The translations under genes were made by a program, and so were the position numbers. 52,674 nt of DNA, from the IMG/VR virus record IMGVR_UViG_3300042691_014976, positions 1-52,674 of that record, one strand, 5' to 3'. The DNA comes from a virus. The notes under the pieces were generated by a model. The model saw nothing but the letters and a program-made list of their open reading frames with translations. It searched no databases and had not been told where the DNA came from. The stretch's first letter is position 1. Each line of letters starts with the position of its first letter. Positions 6,012 to 14,421 of the stretch are shown here, piece by piece.

Positions 6012-7510
6012 ACAAGTACGGTAGGGCTACCAAAATACCTGGAGATCCACCAACAAAAAATGGATCCGCAACTACACCATCAGCAGCTACTCAGCGACAA
6101 AAACTTATTTCTGAAAAAGAATATAATGATATTATTTCTGAAAATGAAGGCTTGCAAGCGCAATATAACAAGGAATTAGATGCTTATAATAAGACCATGA
6201 ATTTGTACAAAAGTGGTCCAGCTCCAACTAATCAACAAGGTGGTGTCAAATTTGATAGTGGAAAATTACAGAGTGGGCAAAAGGCCACTTTTTCTGGTGG
6301 ATCTGGTTCTGCTGAAAAATGGAATAAAGCAACTGAGGAACAAATAAAGTCTGGAAAAGTTGTTCATATATCACAGTTAGATAAAGGTACTCAAGATTTT
6401 CTTAAGGGTGCTGGAATTGGACCTCATTCAGATGCATATGGTACTGTTAAGGATGTTTATGTGCCAAAAGGCACTACTATAAAAAGCTGGAAAGATCTAT
6501 ATGGGACAGATTTTAATCCTGTTGAGTTTGATGCTGCGGAAAAGGCAGGTAAATTAAAAGAATATGAGATTGCAAAAGGAATTCAAGGTAAAACTTTTAT
6601 GCCAAAAATAGACGCATATGAAAAATATACAATGGCAGATGCTCCAGTAAAGCCTAGATTGAAGCCTCTTCCTGAGAGATACATGCCAAATAAAATAGAA
6701 ATTAAACCTATAACAAAAATAGATCAAAGAGATCAAAGATTAGCTGTCCCAGAGGTTAAAGTGCCTAAGGCAACAGAATGGAGCAATCCAGAGCCAACTA
6801 AGATCAAAAAGGAAAGAAACCTGAAGTTGACAAAAGAGGGGGGGCAAGATGGAAGGGTAATGCTTCAAAGGAAAATTAAGCCTGGTGGTAAAACTTCTCC
6901 AACGGTTGCTTTTGACGAGACAACTGGAGTGTATGCAGGTCGAAAAGGTTATAAATATAACAGGGAGGAGAAACTTGCGAAGGCATTTTACGGAAAAGAA
7001 AATGATGTCCTTGGATATGGTGGATATTCAAAAACAGAGGGTCAAGAGTGGCAAGACACTGGAAGGGCTAAGAGAGATATTAAAAATATTCGTGAAGCCA
7101 AGAGAGAATACAAAAAAGAAAGTATAGCAGATCCTGAAACAAAAAGAGAGGCTATTCAAGAGTACAACGCATCTAAAAAAACAGCTAGACTGGCCAATAG
7201 ATATGTTGAAAAGGCAGACTTGGGACAAGGTGGAGACGACTCATGGAGATCTGGCAATAAGTCTCGTATAAAGTACTTTACTCCAGACTCTACAAAAGAA
7301 GGTGCAGGAGCCATGAGAGGTTATGTCGCTGCGGCCACTTCTAATAGTGATCGTTTAAATGCTCTTAACGCTCAAGAAAAAAGCATATCTGCTCAACAAA
7401 AGATGGCTACAGGCAACTCAGAAAAAAACAAATTAGTTAAAAAGGCTGAAGAGAATGCTGTAAACAGAAACAGTACTTCTGACAGAATGAAGACTTTTTG
7501 GGGATATTAA
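6002..7510 (+). CDS. Lys-rich hypothetical protein, possible virion component (502 aa)
   Basis: ATG at 6002; a second in-frame ATG at 6008 (MNKYGR) is equally possible. The protein is very rich in Lys, Glu, Gly and Asn, low in hydrophobic residues and probably extended or partly disordered. A Pro-rich basic segment runs from about residue 215 to 275 and charged helices from about 360 to 400. No enzymatic motif is seen. It ends before a strong terminator and is followed by the chaperonin genes. It could be an internal virion or DNA-associated protein, but that is inference. Confidence 0.7.
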   Translation: MAMNKYGRATKIPGDPPTKNGSATTPSAATQRQKLISEKEYNDIISENEGLQAQYNKELDAYNKTMNLYKSGPAPTNQQGGVKFDSGKLQSGQKATFSGGSGSAEKWNKATEEQIKSGKVVHISQLDKGTQDFLKGAGIGPHSDAYGTVKDVYVPKGTTIKSWKDLYGTDFNPVEFDAAEKAGKLKEYEIAKGIQGKTFMPKIDAYEKYTMADAPVKPRLKPLPERYMPNKIEIKPITKIDQRDQRLAVPEVKVPKATEWSNPEPTKIKKERNLKLTKEGGQDGRVMLQRKIKPGGKTSPTVAFDETTGVYAGRKGYKYNREEKLAKAFYGKENDVLGYGGYSKTEGQEWQDTGRAKRDIKNIREAKREYKKESIADPETKREAIQEYNASKKTARLANRYVEKADLGQGGDDSWRSGNKSRIKYFTPDSTKEGAGAMRGYVAAATSNSDRLNALNAQEKSISAQQKMATGNSEKNKLVKKAEENAVNRNSTSDRMKTFWGY

Positions 7511-7530
7511 CTAAAAAACATAAAAAATCA

Positions 7531-7551
7531 GGGGCTTCGGCCCCTTTTTTT
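7531..7551 (+). terminator. Rho-independent terminator with TTCG tetraloop
   Basis: GGGGC-TTCG-GCCCC (7531-7544) is followed by seven T (7545-7551). It ends transcription of the first rightward genes 20 bases after the stop of the 502-aa gene. Confidence 0.92.
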
Positions 7552-7581
7552 GTTTTATATCATAAAAAATGATTAGATTTG
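7549..7581 (+). promoter_or_regulatory. Promoter for the chaperonin genes
   Basis: TTTG at 7549-7552 (inside the terminator T run) is followed after 21 bases by TAGATTTG at 7574-7581. This matches the Bacteroidota promoter plan. The groEL ATG lies 17 bases downstream, giving a very short leader. Confidence 0.6.
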
Positions 7582-7598
7582 ACTAAAATTTAATAGAA

Positions 7599-9164
7599 AT
7601 GATAATAAAAGAGATCCATTTTGGCGATGATGGCCAAAAAAAGCTAAGATCTGGCATAAAAAAGATTGCTGGAGCCGTCAAGAGCACTTTAGGTGCAAGG
7701 GGGCGCACTGTATTGATCGAGTCAGAGAACCACATTGGTGGTATTACGGTCACAAAGGACGGTGTAACAGTTGCCAAGGCAATTAACTTATACGATCCGA
7801 CAGAGAACCTAGCCGTTATGATGATGAGACAGGCTGCCGACAAGACAGCCACTGTTGCTGGCGATGGAACCACTACATCTATTGTACTTGCAGAGGCTAT
7901 TATTGATGCATCTGAGAAGTACTTGAGGCCAGAGGACAATGTGACAGAGGTTATCAGGAGAATGAACGACATCACCAAGAAGGTCATCGTTATGTTGGAC
8001 AAGATGTCTAAAAAAGTTAACGGTCGCAAGTTGTATGACGTTGCATCTATCTCTGCCAACAACGACAGAGAGATCGGAAGGATGATCGGTGATGCATTTT
8101 CAGAGGTTAGCCTTGTAACTGTAGAGAACAGCATGAACTCAGAGACAAGGGTTGAGATTATTAATGGAATGCGTATCGAGAGGGGATATACCTCTAGCTA
8201 TTTTATCAATGATGTTAAGAAGCAAGAATGTGTGTTGGAGAATCCATACGTGCTTATCTGCGACCACGAGATCAACAACATCTCTAATTTAGAGAAGATC
8301 TTAGCACCTATTGTTTCTCAAGGAAAGTCTATTCTTATCATTGGGTCTTTGGGTCCAAACGCTTTGCAGACATTAAACGTTAATGTTTACCAAGGTAAGA
8401 TCAAGGCTTGCAATATTATGCCACCATCGTTTGGTTACAGACAGAAGGACTTGCTACATGACTTGGCAGTATCGTTGGGTGGTGTATACTTTAGCGAGGA
8501 CACTGGTGACGATCTGTCTATTGTTACATTGGAGGACTTGGGACGAGCGTCTAAGGTCATCGTTAGCAAGGACATGACGGTGTTCATGCATCGTTCAGAG
8601 GTTAAGGAGAACATCGACAATCACATTGTTGACTTGAAGTCTTTGATGAAGGATACTGACAGGGCAGAGGACCGAGACTTCTTGAAGGAGCGAATTGCCA
8701 ATATTTCTGGTGGAGTTGGAGTTATTTATGTTGGAGCTCAGAGCGACATTGAGCAGAAGGAGAAGAGAGACAGGATCGATGACGCTGTGTGTGCTGTAAC
8801 TGCAGCATTAGAGGAGGGTATACTTCCTGGTGGGGGCATTGCTCTTGCTGAATGTGGAATTGCTCTTAACGACAACGATGACGTTGCCACAGAGATCATG
8901 TATGATGCGCTAATAGCTCCGTTTAATCAGATACTAGTAAACGCAGGCAAGGACCCACGTCAGATCGCTGTAGAGTTAACTGGAAACACTGGATGGGGAT
9001 ATGACGTGAAGAATGAGTGTTTGGGTGACATGATAAAGATGGGGATCATTGATCCGTCTAAGGTTACAAAGAACGCACTATTGAACGCTGTTTCTGTAGC
9101 CACAACGATAATGAGTACTAATGCAATAATCACAAATATCAGAGCAGATGAAAGTCCTAAATAA
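7599..9164 (+). CDS. groEL: Phage GroEL-type chaperonin (Cpn60)
   Basis: A 521-residue group I chaperonin subunit, expected to form ATP-driven rings that fold proteins in the cytoplasm. The N-terminal equatorial domain carries VKSTLGARGRTVLIE (residues 27-41), TKDGVTVAK with Asp54, and AGDGTTTSIVLA with Asp89. The C-terminal equatorial part has the DRIDDAV...LEEGILPGGGIAL segment, which keeps the catalytic Asp (E. coli Asp398 equivalent). The ATPase therefore looks intact. It is shorter than bacterial GroEL (about 548) mainly because it ends IRADESPK without a Gly-Gly-Met tail. It overlaps the GroES gene by 17 bases. Likely clients are phage capsid or fiber proteins (inference). Confidence 0.96.
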   Translation: MIIKEIHFGDDGQKKLRSGIKKIAGAVKSTLGARGRTVLIESENHIGGITVTKDGVTVAKAINLYDPTENLAVMMMRQAADKTATVAGDGTTTSIVLAEAIIDASEKYLRPEDNVTEVIRRMNDITKKVIVMLDKMSKKVNGRKLYDVASISANNDREIGRMIGDAFSEVSLVTVENSMNSETRVEIINGMRIERGYTSSYFINDVKKQECVLENPYVLICDHEINNISNLEKILAPIVSQGKSILIIGSLGPNALQTLNVNVYQGKIKACNIMPPSFGYRQKDLLHDLAVSLGGVYFSEDTGDDLSIVTLEDLGRASKVIVSKDMTVFMHRSEVKENIDNHIVDLKSLMKDTDRAEDRDFLKERIANISGGVGVIYVGAQSDIEQKEKRDRIDDAVCAVTAALEEGILPGGGIALAECGIALNDNDDVATEIMYDALIAPFNQILVNAGKDPRQIAVELTGNTGWGYDVKNECLGDMIKMGIIDPSKVTKNALLNAVSVATTIMSTNAIITNIRADESPK

Positions 9165-9405
9165 GTTTATACTAGTCGACAAGGTTGTCGAGCAGAAGAC
9201 ATCCAAAAGTGGATTGATACTAAGTGGAGAGGAATACAAGGACATGCGCTACCACTACGGTAGCGTTGTTCAACATGGGATGAATGTCATAGGAATAGAA
9301 TCTGGAGACAAGATCATGTATGACAAGGTTCAGTCCTACGAGGTGGTGATCGATGGTAATAGGATGGTCGTCATTCAGGAGAAGGACGTTGTTTGCGTTC
9401 TCTAA
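9148..9405 (+). CDS. groES: GroES-type co-chaperonin (Cpn10)
   Basis: An 85-residue protein that would cap the phage GroEL ring. It has the Cpn10 order of elements: N-terminal strand (MKVLNKFILVDKV), a flexible mobile-loop-like segment with the hydrophobic clamp (KTSKSGLILSG), a GSVVQHG turn, and a C-terminal strand (VVIQEKDVVCVL). It is slightly shorter than bacterial GroES (about 97). The start overlaps the end of groEL, implying coupled translation and stoichiometric production. Its 3' end overlaps the convergent gene at 9371 by 35 bases. Confidence 0.93.
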   Translation: MKVLNKFILVDKVVEQKTSKSGLILSGEEYKDMRYHYGSVVQHGMNVIGIESGDKIMYDKVQSYEVVIDGNRMVVIQEKDVVCVL

Positions 9406-9871
9406 AATCGTTATTTATTCTTTTAATAGCTTGGGCTAGGGTTTTTTCAGAGAAGCTGGCATTTGGTTTAAACACATTATTCCTTCTTGCCGTTTCAGGA
9501 AAAGGCTCTAGCCCTAGCAATTTTCTGTACATACTGGCTATCATCTTTTTTGCAGAGAAAGATAGCTGATAAAGGTTGGACTCTCCGATACCTTTTTTTC
9601 TCCATATGATTACAAAGCCATCTCTAAGTAGTCTGTCGAATCGAGTTTTTTCCCATGGCATAAAGCAAGCATAATCTGCGAACTTAGATCTTGTGAACAG
9701 TTTCTCTGAGTATAGAAACAGCAGCATGTCTAGGTCTGCCGATGACTTAAGGTTATAGTTATATATTGCCCACTTTCTAACAACTGCCCAGTGCTTAAGG
9801 AAGTCATACTTCTCTTCTTTTGCGTGAAGAATTTTATCTTTACGCTTTCCTATTTTTTTTCTAACTAACAT
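9371..9871 (-). CDS. Putative winged-helix DNA-binding protein (166 aa)
   Basis: This is the only gene on the minus strand within the rightward block. The N-terminus is highly basic (MLVRKKIGKRKDKI). Residues ~62-125 (DLDMLLFLYSEKLFTRSKF ... LLRDGFVIIWRKKG ... YQLSFSAKKMIASMYRKLL) fit the helix-turn-helix plus wing plan of MarR-like regulators. The C-terminal tail is basic. ATG at 9871. A minus-strand TAACTTTG box at 9908-9901 faces a plus-strand box at 9882-9889, so this gene could control its own divergent promoter. It could act as a late-gene switch; the fold assignment is by eye. Confidence 0.6.
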   Translation of the reverse strand: MLVRKKIGKRKDKILHAKEEKYDFLKHWAVVRKWAIYNYNLKSSADLDMLLFLYSEKLFTRSKFADYACFMPWEKTRFDRLLRDGFVIIWRKKGIGESNLYQLSFSAKKMIASMYRKLLGLEPFPETARRNNVFKPNASFSEKTLAQAIKRINNDFRERKQRPSPE

Positions 9872-9881
9872 TTTATTTTAT

Positions 9882-9908
9882 TATATTTGTACTTTAAACA
9901 CAAAGTTA
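9882..9908. promoter_or_regulatory. Overlapping divergent promoter boxes
   Basis: TATATTTG (9882-9889) points right towards the ATG at 9908. TAACTTTG read on the minus strand (9908-9901) points left towards the ATG at 9871. The boxes are 11 bases apart, so polymerases would compete. The upstream -33 elements are weak in both directions. Confidence 0.5.
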
Positions 9909-10366
9909 TGAAAAATAGAACTGCAAAAACAACTACAGTAAATCCTAATACTCAAGGAAACAACAAAAAAGTAATCGCTGGATCTCCACGTCCTGTATCA
10001 AAAATGGAAAAAGTTACTGGGCCTCCTAAAGATATGTCTGGCAATAGCTCTAGGATGACTAACTATACAACACCTGGACCTAGCTTACAGGCTATGCAGC
10101 AACAAATTGAGATGGATAGATTGAACTCTATTCCATTTAAGAACAATACCGTTGAATTATTTGACAGACAGCGTTACGGAATCTCTAGAGAGTTTGACGG
10201 ACAAGAGATGGATGGAATGCTTATGGAGAGACCTACAGTTGGAGGTGGAAGAGTTGAGGTAGAGCGTTTTGATATGCCTGGAGGAGGATCTAGTATGTCA
10301 AGAACAAGATACAATAATCAAGGACAACCAGTTAGACGAGTTACAAAAGATAAAAAAATAAACTAA
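9908..10366 (+). CDS. Hypothetical protein, Gly/Pro/Met-rich (152 aa)
   Basis: I start at the ATG at 9908 (MKNRTAKTTTVNPNTQG) because a longer TTG start at 9887 would lie inside the promoter box. The protein is polar and basic, low in hydrophobic residues, with a glycine-rich segment near residues 110-128. Probably flexible. No family recognised. It heads a run of small basic genes. Confidence 0.65.
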   Translation: MKNRTAKTTTVNPNTQGNNKKVIAGSPRPVSKMEKVTGPPKDMSGNSSRMTNYTTPGPSLQAMQQQIEMDRLNSIPFKNNTVELFDRQRYGISREFDGQEMDGMLMERPTVGGGRVEVERFDMPGGGSSMSRTRYNNQGQPVRRVTKDKKIN

Positions 10367-10371
10367 TAGTT

Positions 10372-10521
10372 ATGAAAAAAATGATGACAGAAAAAAAGAC
10401 TGGCGAGAAGTATGCAAACAAGTCTGCTAAGATGAAGCACGAGAAGTCTGAGTCTAAAAAAGAGATGGTTAAAGAGTACGGCATGAAGGCTGCAATGAAA
10501 AAAGTTGCCAAGAAAAAATGA
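10372..10521 (+). CDS. Very basic small protein (49 aa)
   Basis: ATG at 10372 to TGA at 10519-10521, overlapping the next ATG (ATGA). About one third of residues are Lys, and it ends MKKVAKKK. Likely binds nucleic acid or the virion interior by charge. No family recognised. Coupled overlap with the next gene supports it. Confidence 0.65.
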   Translation: MKKMMTEKKTGEKYANKSAKMKHEKSESKKEMVKEYGMKAAMKKVAKKK

Positions 10522-10820
10522 AAGACTCTAGACTAGAGCGAGCTGGTGTTGAGGGGTTCAACAAACCAAAGAAAACCCCTTCTCACCCAACGAAGAGTCA
10601 CATTGTCGTTGCCAAGCAAGGCGATCAGATCAAGACAATTCGTTTTGGTCAGCAAGGAGTAAAGACCAATCAGACAGCTGGTCAGCGTGAGGCATTTAAG
10701 AGCCGTCACGCAAAGAACATTGACAAGGGAAAGATGAGCGCAGCGTATTGGGCCGACAAGGTAAAGTGGAGCCCAAGCAAGACTGCATCTCCAAGTAAGA
10801 AATGGGTTAAGGGATCATAA
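10518..10820 (+). CDS. Small basic conserved phage protein (100 aa)
   Basis: The product begins MKDSRLERAGVEGFNKPKKT and contains PSHPTKSHIVVAKQGD, IKTIRFGQQG and KMSAAYWADKVKW. From memory this set of segments recurs in small proteins of many phages, including marine ones, of unknown function. It is basic, so packaging, virion-interior or DNA-binding roles are possible. ATG at 10518 overlaps the previous stop, and its own stop overlaps the next ATG (TAATG). Confidence 0.75.
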   Translation: MKDSRLERAGVEGFNKPKKTPSHPTKSHIVVAKQGDQIKTIRFGQQGVKTNQTAGQREAFKSRHAKNIDKGKMSAAYWADKVKWSPSKTASPSKKWVKGS

Positions 10821-11209
10821 TGAGCGTAGCTAAGAAAAAAAATCCAGAGCTGTGGAGCAAGATTGTTTCAAGCGTAAAGTCAGGAAGCAAGGGCGGTGAT
10901 CCAGGTCAGTGGTCTGCTAGAAAGGCTCAGTTGGCCGTTGCTAAGTATAAGGATGCAGGCGGCAAGTACGATGGCAAGAAGTCTAGCTCTAACAGTTTGT
11001 CTAAGTGGACAAAGCAGGAGTGGACAACAAAGAGTGGCAAGCCAAGCAAGGAGACTGGGGAGAGATATCTTCCTAAGAAGGCTATAGAGTCTTTAAGCTC
11101 TAAAGAGTATGCAGCTACAACAAGGGCAAAGAGGCAAGGTGGGGGTACTGGCAGCGTAGTTAAGCAACCTGGAAGCATAGCTAAAAAGACAGCAAAATAT
11201 AGATCATGA
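10820..11209 (+). CDS. DUF5872-like basic protein (129 aa)
   Basis: The product carries LWSKIVSSVKSGSKGGDPGQ and WSARKAQLAVAKYKDAGG, then LSKWTKQEWTTKSGKPS and ERYLPKKAIESLS. I recognise this as a family of unknown function found in phages and large viruses (DUF5872 or close to it, name from memory). The C-terminus is strongly basic. It is coupled to both neighbours by start/stop overlaps. Function not known. Confidence 0.75.
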   Translation: MSVAKKKNPELWSKIVSSVKSGSKGGDPGQWSARKAQLAVAKYKDAGGKYDGKKSSSNSLSKWTKQEWTTKSGKPSKETGERYLPKKAIESLSSKEYAATTRAKRQGGGTGSVVKQPGSIAKKTAKYRS

Positions 11210-11424
11210 TAATAATAAAGAATCATTATGGTTTTGGCGATACGGTCAGGGCCATTACAAAGGCAACAGGGATTGACAAGATTGTCGGAGAGGACTGTGG
11301 CTGCAATGAGAGACAAGAAAAGTGGAATAATCCAGACTTACTAATAAACAAGATATTTTATGGGACAGAGCAAGACATCCAAGTACTACGCAAGCAACCC
11401 GAAGGCGGCAGAGAAGAGGCGTGA
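11206..11424 (+). CDS. Small phage protein with CxC motif (72 aa)
   Basis: ATG at 11206 overlaps the previous stop. The product starts MIIIKNHYGFGDTVRAITKA and has ATGIDKIVGEDCGCNERQE. A GFGDT...TGI...CxC...R pattern is familiar from small proteins of Bacteroidota phages, without known role. The two Cys could bind metal with a partner. The last 65 bases overlap the next gene. Confidence 0.65.
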   Translation: MIIIKNHYGFGDTVRAITKATGIDKIVGEDCGCNERQEKWNNPDLLINKIFYGTEQDIQVLRKQPEGGREEA

Positions 11425-11623
11425 ATATCAGAGGGAGCTTAACTCAACTGACTCCGAAAAAAAGTACAGGGCCGAGCACACTAAGGAGCGCAGGTCAAGG
11501 GGTATTGACGGAAAGGGAGGACCAGATATTAGTATGAAAAAAAATGGTAAATTTGTACTTGAGTCTCCTTCTAAGAATAGGGCTAGAAACGGAGCCAACG
11601 GAAAGAGCGCAAAGAAAAATTAG
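11360..11623 (+). CDS. Small highly basic protein (87 aa)
   Basis: Product begins MGQSKTSKYYASNPKAAEKR and is dominated by Lys, Arg, Glu and Ser. The start overlaps the end of the previous gene by 65 bases in a different frame. It ends GANGKSAKKN. A HNH-like reading was considered but there is no conserved His/Asn arrangement. Probably nucleic-acid binding or packaged; function unknown. Confidence 0.65.
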   Translation: MGQSKTSKYYASNPKAAEKRREYQRELNSTDSEKKYRAEHTKERRSRGIDGKGGPDISMKKNGKFVLESPSKNRARNGANGKSAKKN

Positions 11624-11643
11624 TAACTTTACAAAAAAAAGAT

Positions 11644-12267
11644 ATGCCAGTAATAATACCAGCAGGAACAAAGTTTGAGGCCATTAAGTCTACAACTAAT
11701 GTCAACAGACGATCAGCGTTAGTAAACGCTAACGATTTAACGTATACCATCGAGGATATTGCTGCCTCAGCAGGTGGTTCGTTTCCTATAACTAATAACT
11801 ATATACCAAAGGCTAACAATGTTGGTAGTATTGTTGACTCAAGTTTATATGAAGCTGTTGGATTTTATGGTAATAGTTTAAATGGAAATTATGATGGAGG
11901 TATAAGTTTATACTATCAATCTTCAGTTCCTTTACTTAATATTTATGGTAGTAGTGTACTTACTTCTTCTGTTGATATCGGAGATGTATATAGTAGTGCT
12001 GGACCTGCTTGGGGTATTTCTTTAGCTTCAAGTGCATTAACTACTTTTTTAAATATTTATACAAATGGAGTTAATATTTTATCATTCAATTCTAATTCTG
12101 GTCAATATGAATTTGGTGGAGTTACTACTAGGTTTGGCATTACAAATGCTGATGTTTCACAGACTTCATTATTTGTTAGTCCAGATCTTGTAGTTGATAT
12201 TCTTGGTACTAAATATATTAAAGTACTAGTTAATGGAGTTTATTATAATATTGAATTAGTACCTTAA
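11644..12267 (+). CDS. Probable structural or fiber-like protein (207 aa)
   Basis: The product begins MPVIIPAGTKFEAIKSTTNV and is rich in Ser, Asn, Gly and Tyr with alternating hydrophobics, the usual look of beta-rich phage surface proteins. The second half contains repeated short strands separated by NG and SS turns. It is more AT-rich than its neighbours, suggesting recent exchange, as is common for host-recognition proteins. No enzymatic motif. Confidence 0.6.
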   Translation: MPVIIPAGTKFEAIKSTTNVNRRSALVNANDLTYTIEDIAASAGGSFPITNNYIPKANNVGSIVDSSLYEAVGFYGNSLNGNYDGGISLYYQSSVPLLNIYGSSVLTSSVDIGDVYSSAGPAWGISLASSALTTFLNIYTNGVNILSFNSNSGQYEFGGVTTRFGITNADVSQTSLFVSPDLVVDILGTKYIKVLVNGVYYNIELVP

Positions 12268-12271
12268 TAAA

Positions 12272-12397
12272 ATGGAAAAAGAACAGGCAATATCAATAAT
12301 TGAGAGAGCTCTAGACGAGGCTACAAAGAAAGGTGCATACAGCTTGGCTGATATAGTAGCCATTCTAAATGCGTTAAACACTATAAAAAATAACTAA
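12272..12397 (+). CDS. Very small helical protein (41 aa)
   Basis: ATG at 12272 to TAA at 12395-12397, filling the gap between two genes. Product MEKEQAISIIERALDEATKK... is one or two amphipathic helices and may mediate oligomerisation. Spacing fits an operon. No family recognised. Confidence 0.6.
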   Translation: MEKEQAISIIERALDEATKKGAYSLADIVAILNALNTIKNN

Positions 12398-12399
12398 AA

Positions 12400-12660
12400 A
12401 TGGCATATCAAAAACTACAACAAAGCAGAGCAGAGGCTGTAACGCCTAGTGACACAGCAAACATACCATACGTTGGATACCCAACAGAGACTTGGCCATG
12501 TGTATTGTACTCTGGATCTGGAGGAATCATTAGAGTTTTAACAGCTGGAGGAGATGACGTTACATTTGATAATGTTCCTGCTGGAGTTGTTCTACCTATT
12601 CAAGTTATCAGAGTATTTGCATCTACAACTTCTGCAATTGGTATTATAGCACTTTGGTAA
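12400..12660 (+). CDS. Small virion-protein candidate (86 aa)
   Basis: The product starts MAYQKLQQSRAEAVTPSDTA and ends RVFASTTSAIGIIALW. The SRAEAVTPSDTANIP start followed by a glycine-rich strand and a hydrophobic C-terminal strand recalls small beta-sandwich decoration or spike-base proteins of phages. This is by resemblance only. Start 12400 is two bases after the previous stop. Confidence 0.6.
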   Translation: MAYQKLQQSRAEAVTPSDTANIPYVGYPTETWPCVLYSGSGGIIRVLTAGGDDVTFDNVPAGVVLPIQVIRVFASTTSAIGIIALW

Positions 12661-12661
12661 T

Positions 12662-12991
12662 ATGGCTTACATTAGCAATGAGGGATCTGTCGGTCTAACT
12701 TCCACGATACTATACGAGTGCAAGCCTCAGAACGTGTGTGCCATAAACTATGTCAGATTCTCTAATTCAATTAGTAGCTACGAGGTACTTCTACAGAAGT
12801 ATGATGCATCAACATCAACAACAACTGACATATATACGCTATCATTATCAATGGGCGACACTGTGACTGACGACATGGTTTACATACTACACAAGGATGA
12901 CCAGTTAATAGCTACAACGAATGACGCTAACACAACATTTATAATTAGTGGTGAAGAGGGACCTAACTTATCATTCTTACGATGCAAGTAA
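12662..12991 (+). CDS. Small beta-rich structural candidate (109 aa)
   Basis: ATG at 12662, one base after the previous stop. The product begins MAYISNEGSVGLTSTILYEC and shows alternating strands with many Ser, Thr and Asp. It overlaps the following fiber gene by 10 bases. It may be a collar, spike or fiber-attachment protein; no family recognised. Confidence 0.55.
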   Translation: MAYISNEGSVGLTSTILYECKPQNVCAINYVRFSNSISSYEVLLQKYDASTSTTTDIYTLSLSMGDTVTDDMVYILHKDDQLIATTNDANTTFIISGEEGPNLSFLRCK

Positions 12992-14421
12992 CCGACAAGA
13001 ATGGCAATATATTTGGACCTCATGGACTACAGGTAAATGGGGCTGACGGTAAGCCAAAGACTACTGGAGGAGGAGGAGGATCTAGTCCGCTAACAACAAA
13101 GGGCGATTTATTTACTCATAATGCTTCAGCAGATACAAGATTACCAGTTGGATTAAACACTCAAGTTCTACTAGCTGACAGCACAACTTCTACAGGATTA
13201 AAGTGGGGAAGTAATACAACTCCAACTCCAACTGGATACTATGCACAATATCAAGATGACATTAGTCAACCATTAGGTGCTGTTAATGTAGGTCAACCTG
13301 TTAAGTTTAGGACCATGGACTTCAGCAATGGGGTAACAGTTAACAATGATACTGAGATAACCATAGCTAACACAGGTATATATAACCTGCAATTTTCTTT
13401 TCAATATCAGAACACAAGCAGCCAAGACCATGATGTAACAATATGGCTTAGAAAAAATGGCTCGGATGTATTAGGTAGTGCAGGCTTTGTAGCTGTTATC
13501 TCATCTCATGGTGGTACACCTGGTCATTGCCTCCCATCTTGGAACTATTTACTTGATGCAGTAGGTGGAGATTTCTACGAGCTGTATTGGAGTGCAACTA
13601 GCACACAGGTTACCTTGCACTACTATCCTGGTAGCTTACCTCCCCCATCCGCAGCCTCAGCTATCTTTACTGTTACTCAGCAAGCAGGTATCATGGCAGG
13701 CACAGGTATGACTGCATTGAATACATTGACTAGCAGTGTTCAGACCATTAGCACAGGCACTACAGGTAGTGACTTTAATGTGGCTTCTAGTGGTAGCAAT
13801 CATGAGTTTAATTTACCAACAGCATCAGCTACTAACAGAGGTGCATTGAGTACTACTGATTGGAGTACATTCAATGGCAAGCAAGATACTCTAGTAAGTG
13901 GCACCAACATTAAGACAGTTAATGGCAACTCACTACTAGGTAGTGGAAATATAAGTTTACCTAGTAATAAAATAGCTGTAGGCACAAACGTAACAGGTAC
14001 AACTGCTAATACAATTAGTGCAAATGCCTTACTACCTGCTAACACTTTACAATTAGGTAAGCCTTGTATGATACATATTAAGGCAAGAAGTAGAAGAGTA
14101 TCAGGAGGAGCAGGAGTAATTTCTTGTGGTATGTATCGAAATACTAGCGTATCTCTAAGTGGTGCTACATTTCTAGGTCAAATACAATTAACTACATCTA
14201 CTACTTTAGGACAACTTGAAAGGCATTTATTGTGGGATGGGGCAGGTAACATCTCAGGTCAATTTGCAGGTACTTTGGTGTCTGATATGATTAACAATGG
14301 TACATATGCAACAAGTGTTATCAATCCTGCAGTAGATAATTATTTTTTATATTCTGTTACTTGCGCCAATGCAGGAGATACAGGACAAATTCAATATGGC
14401 TTATACATAATTTATGCTTAA
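12982..14421 (+). CDS. Tail fiber-like protein with C1q/TNF-like region (479 aa)
   Basis: Residues 1-30 are a short start with a Gly-rich hinge (TTGGGGGSS). Residues ~85-220 (GYYAQYQDD ... GIYNLQFSFQYQN ... VTIWLRKNGSDVLGS) resemble a C1q/TNF-like jelly roll. Residues ~255-330 carry TASATNRGALSTTDWSTFNG and VNGNSLLGSGNISL, segments typical of fibers in Bacteroidota phages. The C-terminal ~150 residues form a further beta-rich domain. It probably binds the cell surface. Starts at 12982, overlapping the preceding gene. Confidence 0.75.
   Translation: MQVTDKNGNIFGPHGLQVNGADGKPKTTGGGGGSSPLTTKGDLFTHNASADTRLPVGLNTQVLLADSTTSTGLKWGSNTTPTPTGYYAQYQDDISQPLGAVNVGQPVKFRTMDFSNGVTVNNDTEITIANTGIYNLQFSFQYQNTSSQDHDVTIWLRKNGSDVLGSAGFVAVISSHGGTPGHCLPSWNYLLDAVGGDFYELYWSATSTQVTLHYYPGSLPPPSAASAIFTVTQQAGIMAGTGMTALNTLTSSVQTISTGTTGSDFNVASSGSNHEFNLPTASATNRGALSTTDWSTFNGKQDTLVSGTNIKTVNGNSLLGSGNISLPSNKIAVGTNVTGTTANTISANALLPANTLQLGKPCMIHIKARSRRVSGGAGVISCGMYRNTSVSLSGATFLGQIQLTTSTTLGQLERHLLWDGAGNISGQFAGTLVSDMINNGTYATSVINPAVDNYFLYSVTCANAGDTGQIQYGLYIIYA

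Noticed and set aside
9887-9907. TTG start at 9887 for the 152-aa gene
   Set aside because: It lies inside the TATATTTG promoter box; the ATG at 9908 is better placed.
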